DNA from: Deltaproteobacteria bacterium
GTDB taxonomy: Bacteria; Bdellovibrionota; UBA1018; UBA923
NCBI GenBank assembly: GCA_016186905.1
Contig: JACPKS010000017.1
Location: 1-39,936, forward strand
DNA: 39,936 bases
Reading direction: 5' to 3'
Shown here: one piece after another, positions 16,118 to 22,868 of the stretch
Position numbering within the stretch: position 1 is the stretch's first letter
Layout: every line of letters begins with the position of its first letter
Translations under genes and position numbers: made by a program
Notes under the pieces: model-generated
Seen by the model: only the letters and a program-made list of their open reading frames with translations
Databases searched by the model: none
Told to the model about the DNA's origin: nothing

Positions 16118-16815
16118 GGGCGGACGAGCTCGATTTTCTTATCGCGGATTTGCATCATCAGCGCTTTCAATGCGCGTGCGCGGTGGCTGATCTTGTTTTT
16201 ATCCTCCGTCGACATTTCCGCGAGGGTCTTGTCGGAGCCTTTCGGCAGAAAAAGCGGATCGTATCCGAAACCTTGATCGCCGCGGGGCGCTTCGAGAATC
16301 GTGCCTTCAAGAGTTCCGGTGGCGCTGAGCACGACTCCCTCGACGAAAAACACGATCGTGCAAGCGAAACGCGCGCCGCGGTTCTCGCCGGGAAGTCCTT
16401 TGAGTTCCTCGAGAAGCTTGCGGTTATTGGCAAAGTCCTGCGCCTCGCCGCGCTTGGGCTCGGCAAAGCGATGCGCGCGCACGCCAGGCCTGCCTCCGAG
16501 CGCATCCACTTCAAGTCCAGAATCGTCGGCAATGGTGGGAAGCTTCGCGGCGTAATGCGCAAGCTGGCCCTTGGCGTAGGCATTGTCGTAATACGTATTC
16601 GCGTTTTCGACTGTCTGAAAGCTCGTGGGGTTCCAGACGATTTCTCCGAGCGCCTTGAAATCGATTTCCGGATACGCGCGAAAAAGCTCGCGGTATTCGC
16701 GGGTCTTGCCCTTGCTTAGAGAGCCCAGCATGATGATGTTCGTCTCGCGCATGGATAAAAGGTAACTGAAGGTAGCGTGTGATCGCAAGTCCGCGTCGCT
16801 TACTTTGTGAGTCAT
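16114..16815 (-). CDS. rdgB: RdgB/HAM1-type non-canonical purine NTP pyrophosphatase
   Basis: This enzyme hydrolyses dITP, ITP and XTP to monophosphates, keeping deaminated purines out of nucleic acids. Family blocks seen: the substrate loop LGSLSKGKTREY at the start of the fold, TIADDSGLEVDALGGRPGVRA (DDSGL with the catalytic Asp), FVEG, GFGYDPLFLPKGSDKTLAEM (GYDP hallmark) and HRARALKAL at the end. From ATG 16815, directly after the ggt TAA stop and behind AAGGTAA, it is 233 residues; ATG 16752 would give 212, closer to the usual about 200, but has no ribosome-binding site. It is the middle gene of ggt-rdgB-nucleotidase, so nucleotide sanitation and salvage are co-expressed. Confidence 0.93.
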   Translation of the reverse strand: MTHKVSDADLRSHATFSYLLSMRETNIIMLGSLSKGKTREYRELFRAYPEIDFKALGEIVWNPTSFQTVENANTYYDNAYAKGQLAHYAAKLPTIADDSGLEVDALGGRPGVRAHRFAEPKRGEAQDFANNRKLLEELKGLPGENRGARFACTIVFFVEGVVLSATGTLEGTILEAPRGDQGFGYDPLFLPKGSDKTLAEMSTEDKNKISHRARALKALMMQIRDKKIELVRP

Positions 16816-18690
16816 TTACCTTGTCAGAGCCAGACCATCGTAACGCGGCTCGGACGCGGCTTCCCACTCGGCGGTCGTATTTCTGCGCAGCAGAATCTGC
16901 GCGACAGACCAGAGGTTCGGCACTATTTCGATTTCGTAGCCTGCCTCTTTGAGCTGCTGGAGCGTTTTTGCGGGGAACCCTTTTTCGACCTCGAGTTTTT
17001 CCTTCCGGGGATGGAAACGCGGAAACGCGATCGCCTCGCGCGCGTTCATCTTGTGCAGGTGATAATTTTCGAGGATCTCGGCCAAGGTCGTTGGAATGCG
17101 CGACCCGCCTGCCGCTCCGATCACGCCGACCGGGATGCCGGCGCGCGGTCCGGCGGCATTCGCGCCGGCACGCGAATCGGAGAACAAGAGGGTAGGGCTC
17201 ATGTTGCTGCGCGGCCGTTTTCCCGGCGCGGGCGAATTCGGACGGCCCGGTTCGGAGTCGAAGTCGGAGAGCTCGTTGTTCAATAAAAATCCGTGGCCCG
17301 GCACCGTGATTCCCGATCCGAAAATCTCCTCGATCGTCGTCGTGTACGCCACGCTCAAGCCCCTGTCGTCGATCACGCTCAGGTGGGCCGTATGGCCCAC
17401 CCGCGCCGCCTGGGCGGCGCCAAAGAGCGGCGCCGTATGGCCGCCCACCCGCGCCGCCTGGGCGGCGCCAAAGAGCGGCGCCGTATGGCCGCCCACCCGC
17501 GCCGCCTGGGCGGCGCCAAAGAGCGGCGCCGTATGGCCGCCCACCCGCGCCGCTCTCGCAACCGTCCGAATCGCGCCGGACGAACGCACGACCGCGGTTT
17601 CAATTTTATCGAGGCGCTTCGCGATCAAGGCGTCGATCTCTTTCCACGCCGCGCGCTCGTCATTTGAGCCGAGAAATTTCTGTGGATCGAGTTTTCCGTA
17701 CGGCGGATCAGCCACGAGGTCGTCGCGCAGGCTTTGAAAGTATCTCAAAGTTTCGGCGGTCACGATGATCCGCTTGGCGGAGTCGGCCGCGGCAAGCTCA
17801 TGCGCGCGGCCGGGCTGCGCGTAATAGCGGTCGAGATAGCGGATCGCTCCCGCGAGAAGCACGCCGCCTGTGCTCGGGGGCGCGGCCGTCGCGGCTCTCA
17901 GGCCGAAGACTTCGTACGTGACGGGCTTGGATTCGCGAACCTTGTAAGCCTTAAGGTCGTCGGTCGTGATTTTCACTCCAAGCTTCCGTGCTTCGGCGGT
18001 CCATGTTCGCGCGAGCTCGCCCGTATAAAATTCCGCGGCGCCCATGGAGGCGATGCGTTCGAGCGTTTTCGCGAGCAGCGGTTGCCGAAGCACGCGCCCG
18101 CGCTTCAAGTGGCCGCCTTCGCCGTCCCCGAAAAGCGCCGCCGTCGCCGGAAACGCCTTCATGCGTTCCCAGTTTTCCTCGAGCTCCTCCTCGAAAAGCT
18201 GCGTGATGGGAAAACCCTCGCGCGCGATCCGGATCGCGGGGGCGAGCAGCCGCTTCCACGGCAGCTTTCCGAGCTTCTTGTGCGCGGCGAACAGTCCCGC
18301 CGCAGTTCCCGGGATGCCCACGGGGTTCGGGCCCGTAACCGCGTCGGGATAGCGCGGCAGCGGCTTTCCATCTTTATCGAGGAGCATTTTCCCGCTCGCG
18401 GATGCCGGCGCCGCCTCGCGGTGGTCCCAGAGATGCAGCTTTCCGTTTTGCGACGCGAGCAGCAGGCCTCCGCCTCCGATTCCCATCTTGTAGGGCTGCA
18501 CGACGTTGAGCACGAAGCTCGCGGTGACGACCGCGTCCACCGCGCTGCCGCCGCTCTTCAGCGTGTCCATCGCGGCTTTGGTGGCGAGCTCGTGGCTCGT
18601 GGCCACCGCCGCGGCCAGGGCGCCAGGCGAGGGTGAAGCGAGGGGCGCGAGGGCAAGCAAAAACAGCGCGGTTTTTCGGGTGATCCGCAT
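16816..18690 (-). CDS. ggt: periplasmic gamma-glutamyltransferase with decoy repeat at the maturation site
   Basis: A 624-residue precursor with a Sec signal peptide (ending near residue 27, ALA). The family self-cleaves into large and small subunits, the new N-terminal Thr being the nucleophile that transfers or hydrolyses gamma-glutamyl groups of glutathione. The expected nucleophile is Thr434 in VGHTAHLSVIDD; the rest of the small subunit has RPRSNMSPT and GAAGGSRIP, and the large subunit GIGGGGLLLA and DHREAAP. Just before Thr434, three perfect copies of AARVGGHTAPLFGAAQ place look-alike HTA triplets at Thr387, 403 and 419. The insertion explains the length (usual about 570-590). First gene of the operon with rdgB; divergent from the VOC gene by 38 bp. 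Confidence 0.93.
   Translation of the reverse strand: MRITRKTALFLLALAPLASPSPGALAAAVATSHELATKAAMDTLKSGGSAVDAVVTASFVLNVVQPYKMGIGGGGLLLASQNGKLHLWDHREAAPASASGKMLLDKDGKPLPRYPDAVTGPNPVGIPGTAAGLFAAHKKLGKLPWKRLLAPAIRIAREGFPITQLFEEELEENWERMKAFPATAALFGDGEGGHLKRGRVLRQPLLAKTLERIASMGAAEFYTGELARTWTAEARKLGVKITTDDLKAYKVRESKPVTYEVFGLRAATAAPPSTGGVLLAGAIRYLDRYYAQPGRAHELAAADSAKRIIVTAETLRYFQSLRDDLVADPPYGKLDPQKFLGSNDERAAWKEIDALIAKRLDKIETAVVRSSGAIRTVARAARVGGHTAPLFGAAQAARVGGHTAPLFGAAQAARVGGHTAPLFGAAQAARVGHTAHLSVIDDRGLSVAYTTTIEEIFGSGITVPGHGFLLNNELSDFDSEPGRPNSPAPGKRPRSNMSPTLLFSDSRAGANAAGPRAGIPVGVIGAAGGSRIPTTLAEILENYHLHKMNAREAIAFPRFHPRKEKLEVEKGFPAKTLQQLKEAGYEIEIVPNLWSVAQILLRRNTTAEWEAASEPRYDGLALTR
17390..17553. repeat. 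48-bp tandem repeat inside ggt
   Basis: Units are 17390-17434 (45 bp, lacking one codon), 17435-17482 and 17483-17530 (48 bp each) and a partial unit 17531-17553. The copies are identical where they overlap, which suggests recent expansion or active homogenisation. Each 48-bp unit encodes 16 residues in frame. The high GC and internal self-complementarity favour slippage. Confidence 0.9.
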
Positions 18691-18728
18691 GGGGGCTCCT
18701 GTTATAGGTAGATCAGAGTACTCACTTT

Positions 18729-19208
18729 ATGGAGCGAAAGAAAGCCGGCAAAAACGTGAACATCGCGCGTGACTCGGGCGGAGAAAAACAGTTCATCCGC
18801 GGCCTCGGCCATCAGGCGATCAACGTGAAGGACCTCGGGCGGTCCAAGCGTTTTTACGTCGACGTCTTGGGCTTGCGCGTGCTCCACGAAGACGCGATGC
18901 GCGTTTTTCTGAAAGTCGGCGAAGGCGAGAATTTCGGGATCCTGGCCCTTCTCGCCAAACCGGCCGACGGGCTTGAGCCCGTCGATCCGTCGCTACGTCA
19001 GGGCAACAAGTACAATCACTTCGGCTTTCGCGCCCGCGCGCCCGAAGAGGTCTACGAATTCGCCGAACACCTGAAATCGCATGGGGTTACGATCCTGAAA
19101 GGTCCGTATACGCGTAAGGACGGAACGTCGATTTACTTCCTCGATCCCGACGGTTATACGCTCGAGCATCTCCATCTCATCGAGAACCCGGCGGCGCACA
19201 CGAAATGA
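18729..19208 (+). CDS. VOC-superfamily (glyoxalase/dioxygenase fold) protein
   Basis: A 159-residue protein with one pair of beta-alpha-beta-beta-beta units of the vicinal-oxygen-chelate fold. The opening GLGHQAINVKDLGRSKRFY and the later NHFGFRARAPEEVYEF and DPDGYTLEHLHL supply His28, the His of NHF and the Glu of TLEH as likely metal ligands. VOC enzymes include glyoxalases, dioxygenases and resistance proteins, so the substrate cannot be named. The first about 20 residues are basic and polar without a signal. It is the first gene of a three-gene unit; its stop overlaps the next start as ATGA (19205-19208). Confidence 0.88.
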   Translation: MERKKAGKNVNIARDSGGEKQFIRGLGHQAINVKDLGRSKRFYVDVLGLRVLHEDAMRVFLKVGEGENFGILALLAKPADGLEPVDPSLRQGNKYNHFGFRARAPEEVYEFAEHLKSHGVTILKGPYTRKDGTSIYFLDPDGYTLEHLHLIENPAAHTK

Positions 19209-19972
19209 AACCAGAATCCTTTCTCACGCCGGCGACGGCGATATGGAAGCTCGGCTCTTCGAGCGAAGATCGCGCGCTCGACGCGTTCGCGATCGCTCCG
19301 GCTGCAGCGGAATCAAAATCAGCGCTCACCGACATGCCGGCGATCGCGGCGTGGCCATGGATTCTGATCTTGGCCGGAGTTCACGGCGACGAGCCCGAAG
19401 GCGTGTGGCTCGTCGAGGAACTTCGCACGCGTTGGTCCACGCATTATCCCTTCGCGAAGGCCGGCGTGATTTTGTGGGCGCGCGCCAATCCCGACGGCGT
19501 GCATCGCGTTCAGCGCTGGAACGCGCGCGACGTCGATCTCAACCGCAACCTTCCCACCGAGGATTGGACCGCGAAGGGTCTCAATCCCCGCTACCCGCCG
19601 GGTCCGGCGGCGGCGAGCGAGCCCGAGACGCGGGCGCTCTTGAGATTGCTCGCGGACGCGGCTCCGAGGGCGATTCTCGCGCTGCATTCGTATTCGGAGT
19701 ACCAGATCAATCTCAACGCGAACGATCTCGCCGATCGGGGGAATCTTACGTGCGCCTGGGGCGAGAGTCTTGCGAAGGTTTGCGGATATCCCGTCACCGA
19801 AAACGTCGGCTACTCCACGCCGGGATCGCTCGGCACGTATGCGGGTTCGGAGCGCGGCATTCCGACGATCACGCTTGAGATCGAGCGGGACTTGCCCAAA
19901 GAGACGGTGCTCGAAAAATTTCTCCCCGTCGCCGCCGCAGCGATCGCGTTTTGGGAAACGAGGGTCAAATGA
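19205..19972 (+). CDS. M14-family zinc carboxypeptidase/amidase, MpaA-like
   Basis: A 255-residue metallopeptidase related to murein-tripeptide amidase MpaA, which cleaves gamma-D-Glu-meso-diaminopimelate bonds in recycled peptidoglycan peptides. Zinc ligands are His60 and Glu63 (AGVHGDEPEG) and His161 (LALHSYSEY), with catalytic Glu225 in ITLEIERD; NPDGVHRVQRWNARDVDLNRN is the substrate-binding block with the NRN arginine. No signal peptide, so cytoplasmic. It overlaps the VOC gene in front and dapD behind by ATGA, so it is co-translated with an enzyme of diaminopimelate synthesis; this supports, but does not prove, a diaminopimelate-releasing role. Confidence 0.87.
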   Translation: MKPESFLTPATAIWKLGSSSEDRALDAFAIAPAAAESKSALTDMPAIAAWPWILILAGVHGDEPEGVWLVEELRTRWSTHYPFAKAGVILWARANPDGVHRVQRWNARDVDLNRNLPTEDWTAKGLNPRYPPGPAAASEPETRALLRLLADAAPRAILALHSYSEYQINLNANDLADRGNLTCAWGESLAKVCGYPVTENVGYSTPGSLGTYAGSERGIPTITLEIERDLPKETVLEKFLPVAAAAIAFWETRVK

Positions 19973-20814
19973 AATTCAAAAGACCCGCGGTTGCGATCGA
20001 GAGGCTAAAGGATTTTTTCTTGGATTATTCCGGCAACCGCGATGACGGGCGCCGTTTTCCGGCCGCGCGCTTGCGGCGCAACGCCGCCGACGTGCTCTGG
20101 TATCTTGATCGCGGCATGCTTCGTGTCTGGGATCCGGGCACGAACACCGTGAACGCGTGGGTGAGGGAAGCGATCCTCGCCTACTTTCGCGCGGCGGGGG
20201 CGGCGGCGATGTCGGCCGGCGTGTTCGAGTATTTCGACAAACTTCCGGTGAAGCCCCGCGCGAGCTTAAAAGGCGTGCGCGTCGTTCCGGGGGCGGTCGC
20301 GCGCTTCGGCGCGTTCGTCGAGGAAGGCGCGATTCTGATGCCGTCGTTCGTGAACGTGGGCGCGCGCGTGGGGAAGGCAACGATGGTCGACACCTGGGCG
20401 ACCGTCGGTTCGTGCGCGCAGGTGGGGGCGGGCGTTCATCTTTCGGGCGGTGTGGGGATCGGCGGGGTGCTCGAACCCGCGCAGGCCGCTCCGGTCATCA
20501 TCGAGGACGGCGCGTTCTTGGGCTCGCGCGCGATCGTCGTCGAGGGCGTGCGCGTCGGGCGCGAAGCGGTGCTCGGCGCCGGCGTGGTGCTGACGGCAAG
20601 TACGAAGATCGTGGACGTGCGCGGAAAGGAGCCCGTGGTTTTAAAGGGCGCCGTGCCCGGGCGCGCGGTCGTGATTCCGGGAACCATTCCGAAGAAATTT
20701 CCGGCTGGGGAGTTCGGCACGCCGTGCGCGTTGATCATCGGCACTCGCACCGCATCGACTGATCTCAAAACGTCGCTCAACGAGGCTCTTCGCGACCACG
20801 GTGTCGCGGTCTAA
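19969..20814 (+). CDS. dapD: tetrahydrodipicolinate N-succinyltransferase
   Basis: DapD succinylates tetrahydrodipicolinate using succinyl-CoA in the lysine/meso-diaminopimelate pathway. The 281-residue length fits the family (about 274). After an N-terminal helical domain (to about residue 95) there are left-handed beta-helix hexapeptide repeats: GAFVEEGAILMPSFVNVGAR, then GKATMVDTWATVGSCAQVG, HLSGGVGIGGVLEP, and EDGAFLGSRAIVVEGVRVG, with the conserved tail RTASTDLKTSLNEALRDHGV. The ATG at 19969 overlaps the preceding stop (ATGA) and is preferred over 19951. Its substrate succinyl-CoA is the product of the 2-oxoglutarate dehydrogenase encoded 8 kb away. Confidence 0.95.
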   Translation: MKFKRPAVAIERLKDFFLDYSGNRDDGRRFPAARLRRNAADVLWYLDRGMLRVWDPGTNTVNAWVREAILAYFRAAGAAAMSAGVFEYFDKLPVKPRASLKGVRVVPGAVARFGAFVEEGAILMPSFVNVGARVGKATMVDTWATVGSCAQVGAGVHLSGGVGIGGVLEPAQAAPVIIEDGAFLGSRAIVVEGVRVGREAVLGAGVVLTASTKIVDVRGKEPVVLKGAVPGRAVVIPGTIPKKFPAGEFGTPCALIIGTRTASTDLKTSLNEALRDHGVAV

Positions 20815-20886
20815 CGCTATAAAATTAATGCCTTTTTTTCATATTTCATCCCGGACCGCGCCGCCAGATGCGCCGCAGGATTTTTA

Positions 20887-20915
20887 TTGCGCGCCGCAGC
20901 TAGTTCAGCTATAAA
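20887..20915 (+). promoter_or_regulatory. sigma-70-like promoter before the secreted-protein pair
   Basis: TTGCGC (20887-20892), a 17-bp spacer and TATAAA (20910-20915) precede the ATG at 20947 by about 30 bp. The -10 is in the local context GCTATAA, which also occurs before the genes at 4389 and 13482. Confidence 0.5.
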
Positions 20916-20946
20916 AGCGCGGCAATCGCAACCAATCGGGGGAATC

Positions 20947-21396
20947 ATGAAAAACGGTAAAAATGTCGCTCTCATTTCGGTATTTACGCTTTTTGCGAGC
21001 GTCACGGCCTTTGCCGGTGGTCCAAGTTTTCTCAGATGTGACTTTGAAAATGATATTTACGGTAACCCGAGCTCCATAATGTTCAGCGCCGAAATCGCCG
21101 GCGAACATCAGCTGAGAAATGTGCGCATGACCTGGGACAATGAGATCATAGTCGTTGCCCGATCGGTCACGGCCAATCCGAAATACAATCCCAGAAATCC
21201 TAGGTATCGCGGATACGTTCAGTTCAAGATGAACGCGATGGACAACATCCCGTGTTCGCCTGTTATCGTCGTCGGGCCGGGCATTTCACAGAGAGACCCG
21301 CGTAAGTTTGAAAAGGTCGATGCGAGCATTCGCCTTGCCTGTAGCGACAACCAGGGCATTCATAACGGCCTCTGTGTCGTGAGGGGGTATCGGTAA
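20947..21396 (+). CDS. small secreted protein, unknown
   Basis: From ATG 20947 (behind GGGGGAATC) this is 149 residues with a Sec signal peptide MKNGKNVALISVFTLFASVT ending in AFA near residue 23. The mature part has Cys in FLRCDF, IPCSPV, LACSDN and GLCVV, enough for two disulfides, and ends in RGYR. An in-frame upstream ATG at 20887 would overlap the predicted promoter and spoil the signal peptide. It matches no family that I recognise. It is followed after a single base by another small secreted protein, so the two are probably an exported pair. Confidence 0.75.
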   Translation: MKNGKNVALISVFTLFASVTAFAGGPSFLRCDFENDIYGNPSSIMFSAEIAGEHQLRNVRMTWDNEIIVVARSVTANPKYNPRNPRYRGYVQFKMNAMDNIPCSPVIVVGPGISQRDPRKFEKVDASIRLACSDNQGIHNGLCVVRGYR

Positions 21397-21397
21397 A

Positions 21398-21844
21398 ATG
21401 AAAACGTGGAAATCGGTAACAACGATTTTTGCCGCGTTATTGATCGCGGGTGCCGCGCATGCCGCGGGAACCTGCAAGGCGACTCCAGAGGAACTCAAGC
21501 CGAGTCCGTCCCGTCCTCTGCCGAAGAACGCGAAGCGATTGCTTCTTTGCTACAATACGGAATTCGCTGACCTCAAGAAAATCGAAGTCTATGAGACGCG
21601 CCGTGAAGGACAGCTTGCGCTGATCGAAACGGACTGTGAGAACAAAACGAAGTCGGAAATCATCACCGACGAGTATTTTAATCGCGGCTCAATCTATCTT
21701 TCAAATTTCGATTGGGATGGCTGGGATCTCACGCGCCAACTTGAGTTGGCCGACAGGTGGAGCACGAATTACCGAATCATCTATCATCCGTGGGATGATC
21801 CTTGCGTGATCCGTTCAACCGACCTCACTTGCGAACAAAATTAA
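21398..21844 (+). CDS. small secreted protein, unknown
   Basis: A 148-residue protein with signal peptide MKTWKSVTTIFAALLIAGAA ending HAA about residue 23. The mature chain has Cys at GTCKA, LLLCYN, ETDCEN, DDPCVI and LTCEQN and is acidic and Trp/Tyr rich near FDWDGWDLTRQ. No recognised domain. It starts one base after the stop of the preceding secreted-protein gene with GAGGGGG as ribosome-binding site, so it is co-transcribed. Transcription would end in the hairpin at 21859-21919, shared with the convergent transporter gene. Confidence 0.75.
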   Translation: MKTWKSVTTIFAALLIAGAAHAAGTCKATPEELKPSPSRPLPKNAKRLLLCYNTEFADLKKIEVYETRREGQLALIETDCENKTKSEIITDEYFNRGSIYLSNFDWDGWDLTRQLELADRWSTNYRIIYHPWDDPCVIRSTDLTCEQN

Positions 21845-21858
21845 CGCTTAACACCACG

Positions 21859-21919
21859 AAAAGGTGCCGACCTACTTTTTACAGCGCACCACACCACGAA
21901 AAGTAGGTCGGCACCTTTT
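21859..21919. terminator. bidirectional terminator / long inverted repeat
   Basis: Two perfect 21-bp complementary arms (21859-21879 and 21899-21919; core GGTGCCGACC and GGTCGGCACC) begin with A-runs and end with T-runs in both directions. They sit between two convergent genes ending at 21844 and 21919, and the right arm reaches the transporter stop codon. ACACCACGAAAA is repeated directly at 21851 and 21891. The same arms occur elsewhere in the window, so this is also a repeat-family member. Confidence 0.75.
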
Positions 21920-22644
21920 TAAGTTTTGATCGAAAACGGCGTGAAGTTGGTGTCGTAGTCGTAGTAGTCCTCCGCTTCCTTGCGCTTCAGGAATCCCACT
22001 ACTTTGTACGTGAGCGGAGTGGCGAGAACTTCCCAGAGAACTTTGAGCGTGTAGTTCGAGATCATCACCTTGATCACGAGCGGGGTAGGCCACACTCCCA
22101 GAAACGCCAACGGGTAAAAAATCGCCGAGTCCACCGCTTCGCCCGCGATCGTCGAGCCGATCGTGCGCGACCACAAGAAGCGGCCTTTCGTGATGAGCTT
22201 CATTTTCGCGAGCACGAACGAGTTCGTGAATTCCCCGCAGAAAAACGCGAGCAGCGAGGCCGCTGTGATCCGCGGGGTTTGGCCGAAAATCGAGGCAATG
22301 GCTTCCTGCCCCGCCCAATCCGGCGCCGGAGTCAAGTTCACCACGACCCAGCTCATTGCCGACGCGAAAATCATCGCGCCGAACCCCGCCCATACGACCT
22401 TGCGCGCGCGAGCGTAGCCATAGACCTCGGTCAAGATGTCGCCGAACATGTAGCTGATGGGGAAAAAGAGAATTCCGGCGCCGAAGGCGAACCCGCCGAC
22501 GGCTGCGACCTTCGAGGCCCCGATCAGGTTCGAACAGAGCAGAACCGTGCAGAACGCGGCCATGATGAGATCGTAATATTGATAATATCGGCGAGAATGA
22601 GCGGGGTGATGCGCGGATTGCGGCGAGGCGCTTTTGGCGTCCAC
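21919..22644 (-). CDS. yhhQ: YhhQ/VUT-family queuosine precursor transporter
   Basis: A 241-residue membrane protein of the COG1738 family, which imports queuosine precursors (preQ0/preQ1 or queuine) for tRNA wobble modification. About six hydrophobic segments are visible, with the family blocks LLCSNLIGASKVAAVGGFAF, FPISYMFGDILTEVYGYARA, FFCGEFTNSFVLAKMK and GRFLWSRTIGSTIAGEAVDS. The GTG at 22644 has AAAGG 11 bp before it. A 26-codon open frame (22664-22744) and a hairpin precede it on the same strand. I see no preQ1-riboswitch consensus in the leader. Direction of transport and exact substrate are taken from the family. Confidence 0.9.
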   Translation of the reverse strand: MDAKSASPQSAHHPAHSRRYYQYYDLIMAAFCTVLLCSNLIGASKVAAVGGFAFGAGILFFPISYMFGDILTEVYGYARARKVVWAGFGAMIFASAMSWVVVNLTPAPDWAGQEAIASIFGQTPRITAASLLAFFCGEFTNSFVLAKMKLITKGRFLWSRTIGSTIAGEAVDSAIFYPLAFLGVWPTPLVIKVMISNYTLKVLWEVLATPLTYKVVGFLKRKEAEDYYDYDTNFTPFSIKT

Positions 22645-22663
22645 GAGGTGCTGGGCCTTTCTT

Positions 22664-22744
22664 TTAGTAGCCCGCGAAGGCGCGAATCATCATGAGCGCG
22701 CCCCAGATCACCACGAGATAAAAAACGTTCCTGCCGTTGACCAT
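22664..22744 (-). CDS. possible 26-residue membrane or leader peptide
   Basis: The frame from ATG 22744 encodes a peptide starting MVNGRNVFYLVVIWGALMMI and ending at TAA (22666-22664), a plausible single membrane segment. GGCAGG just upstream would be its ribosome-binding site, and it is part of the hairpin at 22747-22771. It ends 19 bp before the transporter start, so it could be a leader peptide or a small membrane protein. It could also be chance. Confidence 0.3.
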   Translation of the reverse strand: MVNGRNVFYLVVIWGALMMIRAFAGY

Positions 22745-22746
22745 AT

Positions 22747-22771
22747 AACCTGCCTATCGGCAGGTTTTTCC
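22747..22771 (+). terminator. hairpin with T-run (attenuator or terminator-like)
   Basis: AACCTGCC, a TATC loop and GGCAGGTT form an 8-bp stem followed by a short T-run on the + strand. It is in a divergent region with no + strand gene just before it, so it would stop spurious or upstream transcription heading for the topoisomerase genes. On the - strand the same stem would cover the ribosome-binding site of the 26-codon frame. Confidence 0.55.
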
Positions 22772-22831
22772 AAAACTTTAGATTTTCTTTCGCAAATCAA
22801 GGCTGTGCATGCTGGGCAATATCCGCATCAT

Positions 22832-22860
22832 TTGACATTAGCGCCGGTTCGCATCATTCT
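22832..22860 (+). promoter_or_regulatory. promoter candidate for top6B-top6A
   Basis: TTGACA (22832-22837) is a perfect -35, followed by a 17-bp spacer and a weak -10 CATTCT (22855-22860). The predicted start would be almost at the ATG (22869), giving a very short or no leader. CGCATCATT occurs twice (22824 and 22850), flanking the spacer, as a possible regulator site. Confidence 0.4.
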
Positions 22861-22868
22861 CTGGGAAA

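Noticed and set aside
17390..17553. CRISPR array
   Set aside because: The repeats are contiguous without spacers and in frame with ggt; it is a coding tandem repeat.
22645..22868. preQ1 riboswitch before the transporter
   Set aside because: I looked for the short preQ1-I and preQ1-II patterns next to the GTG and did not see them; only a simple hairpin is present.
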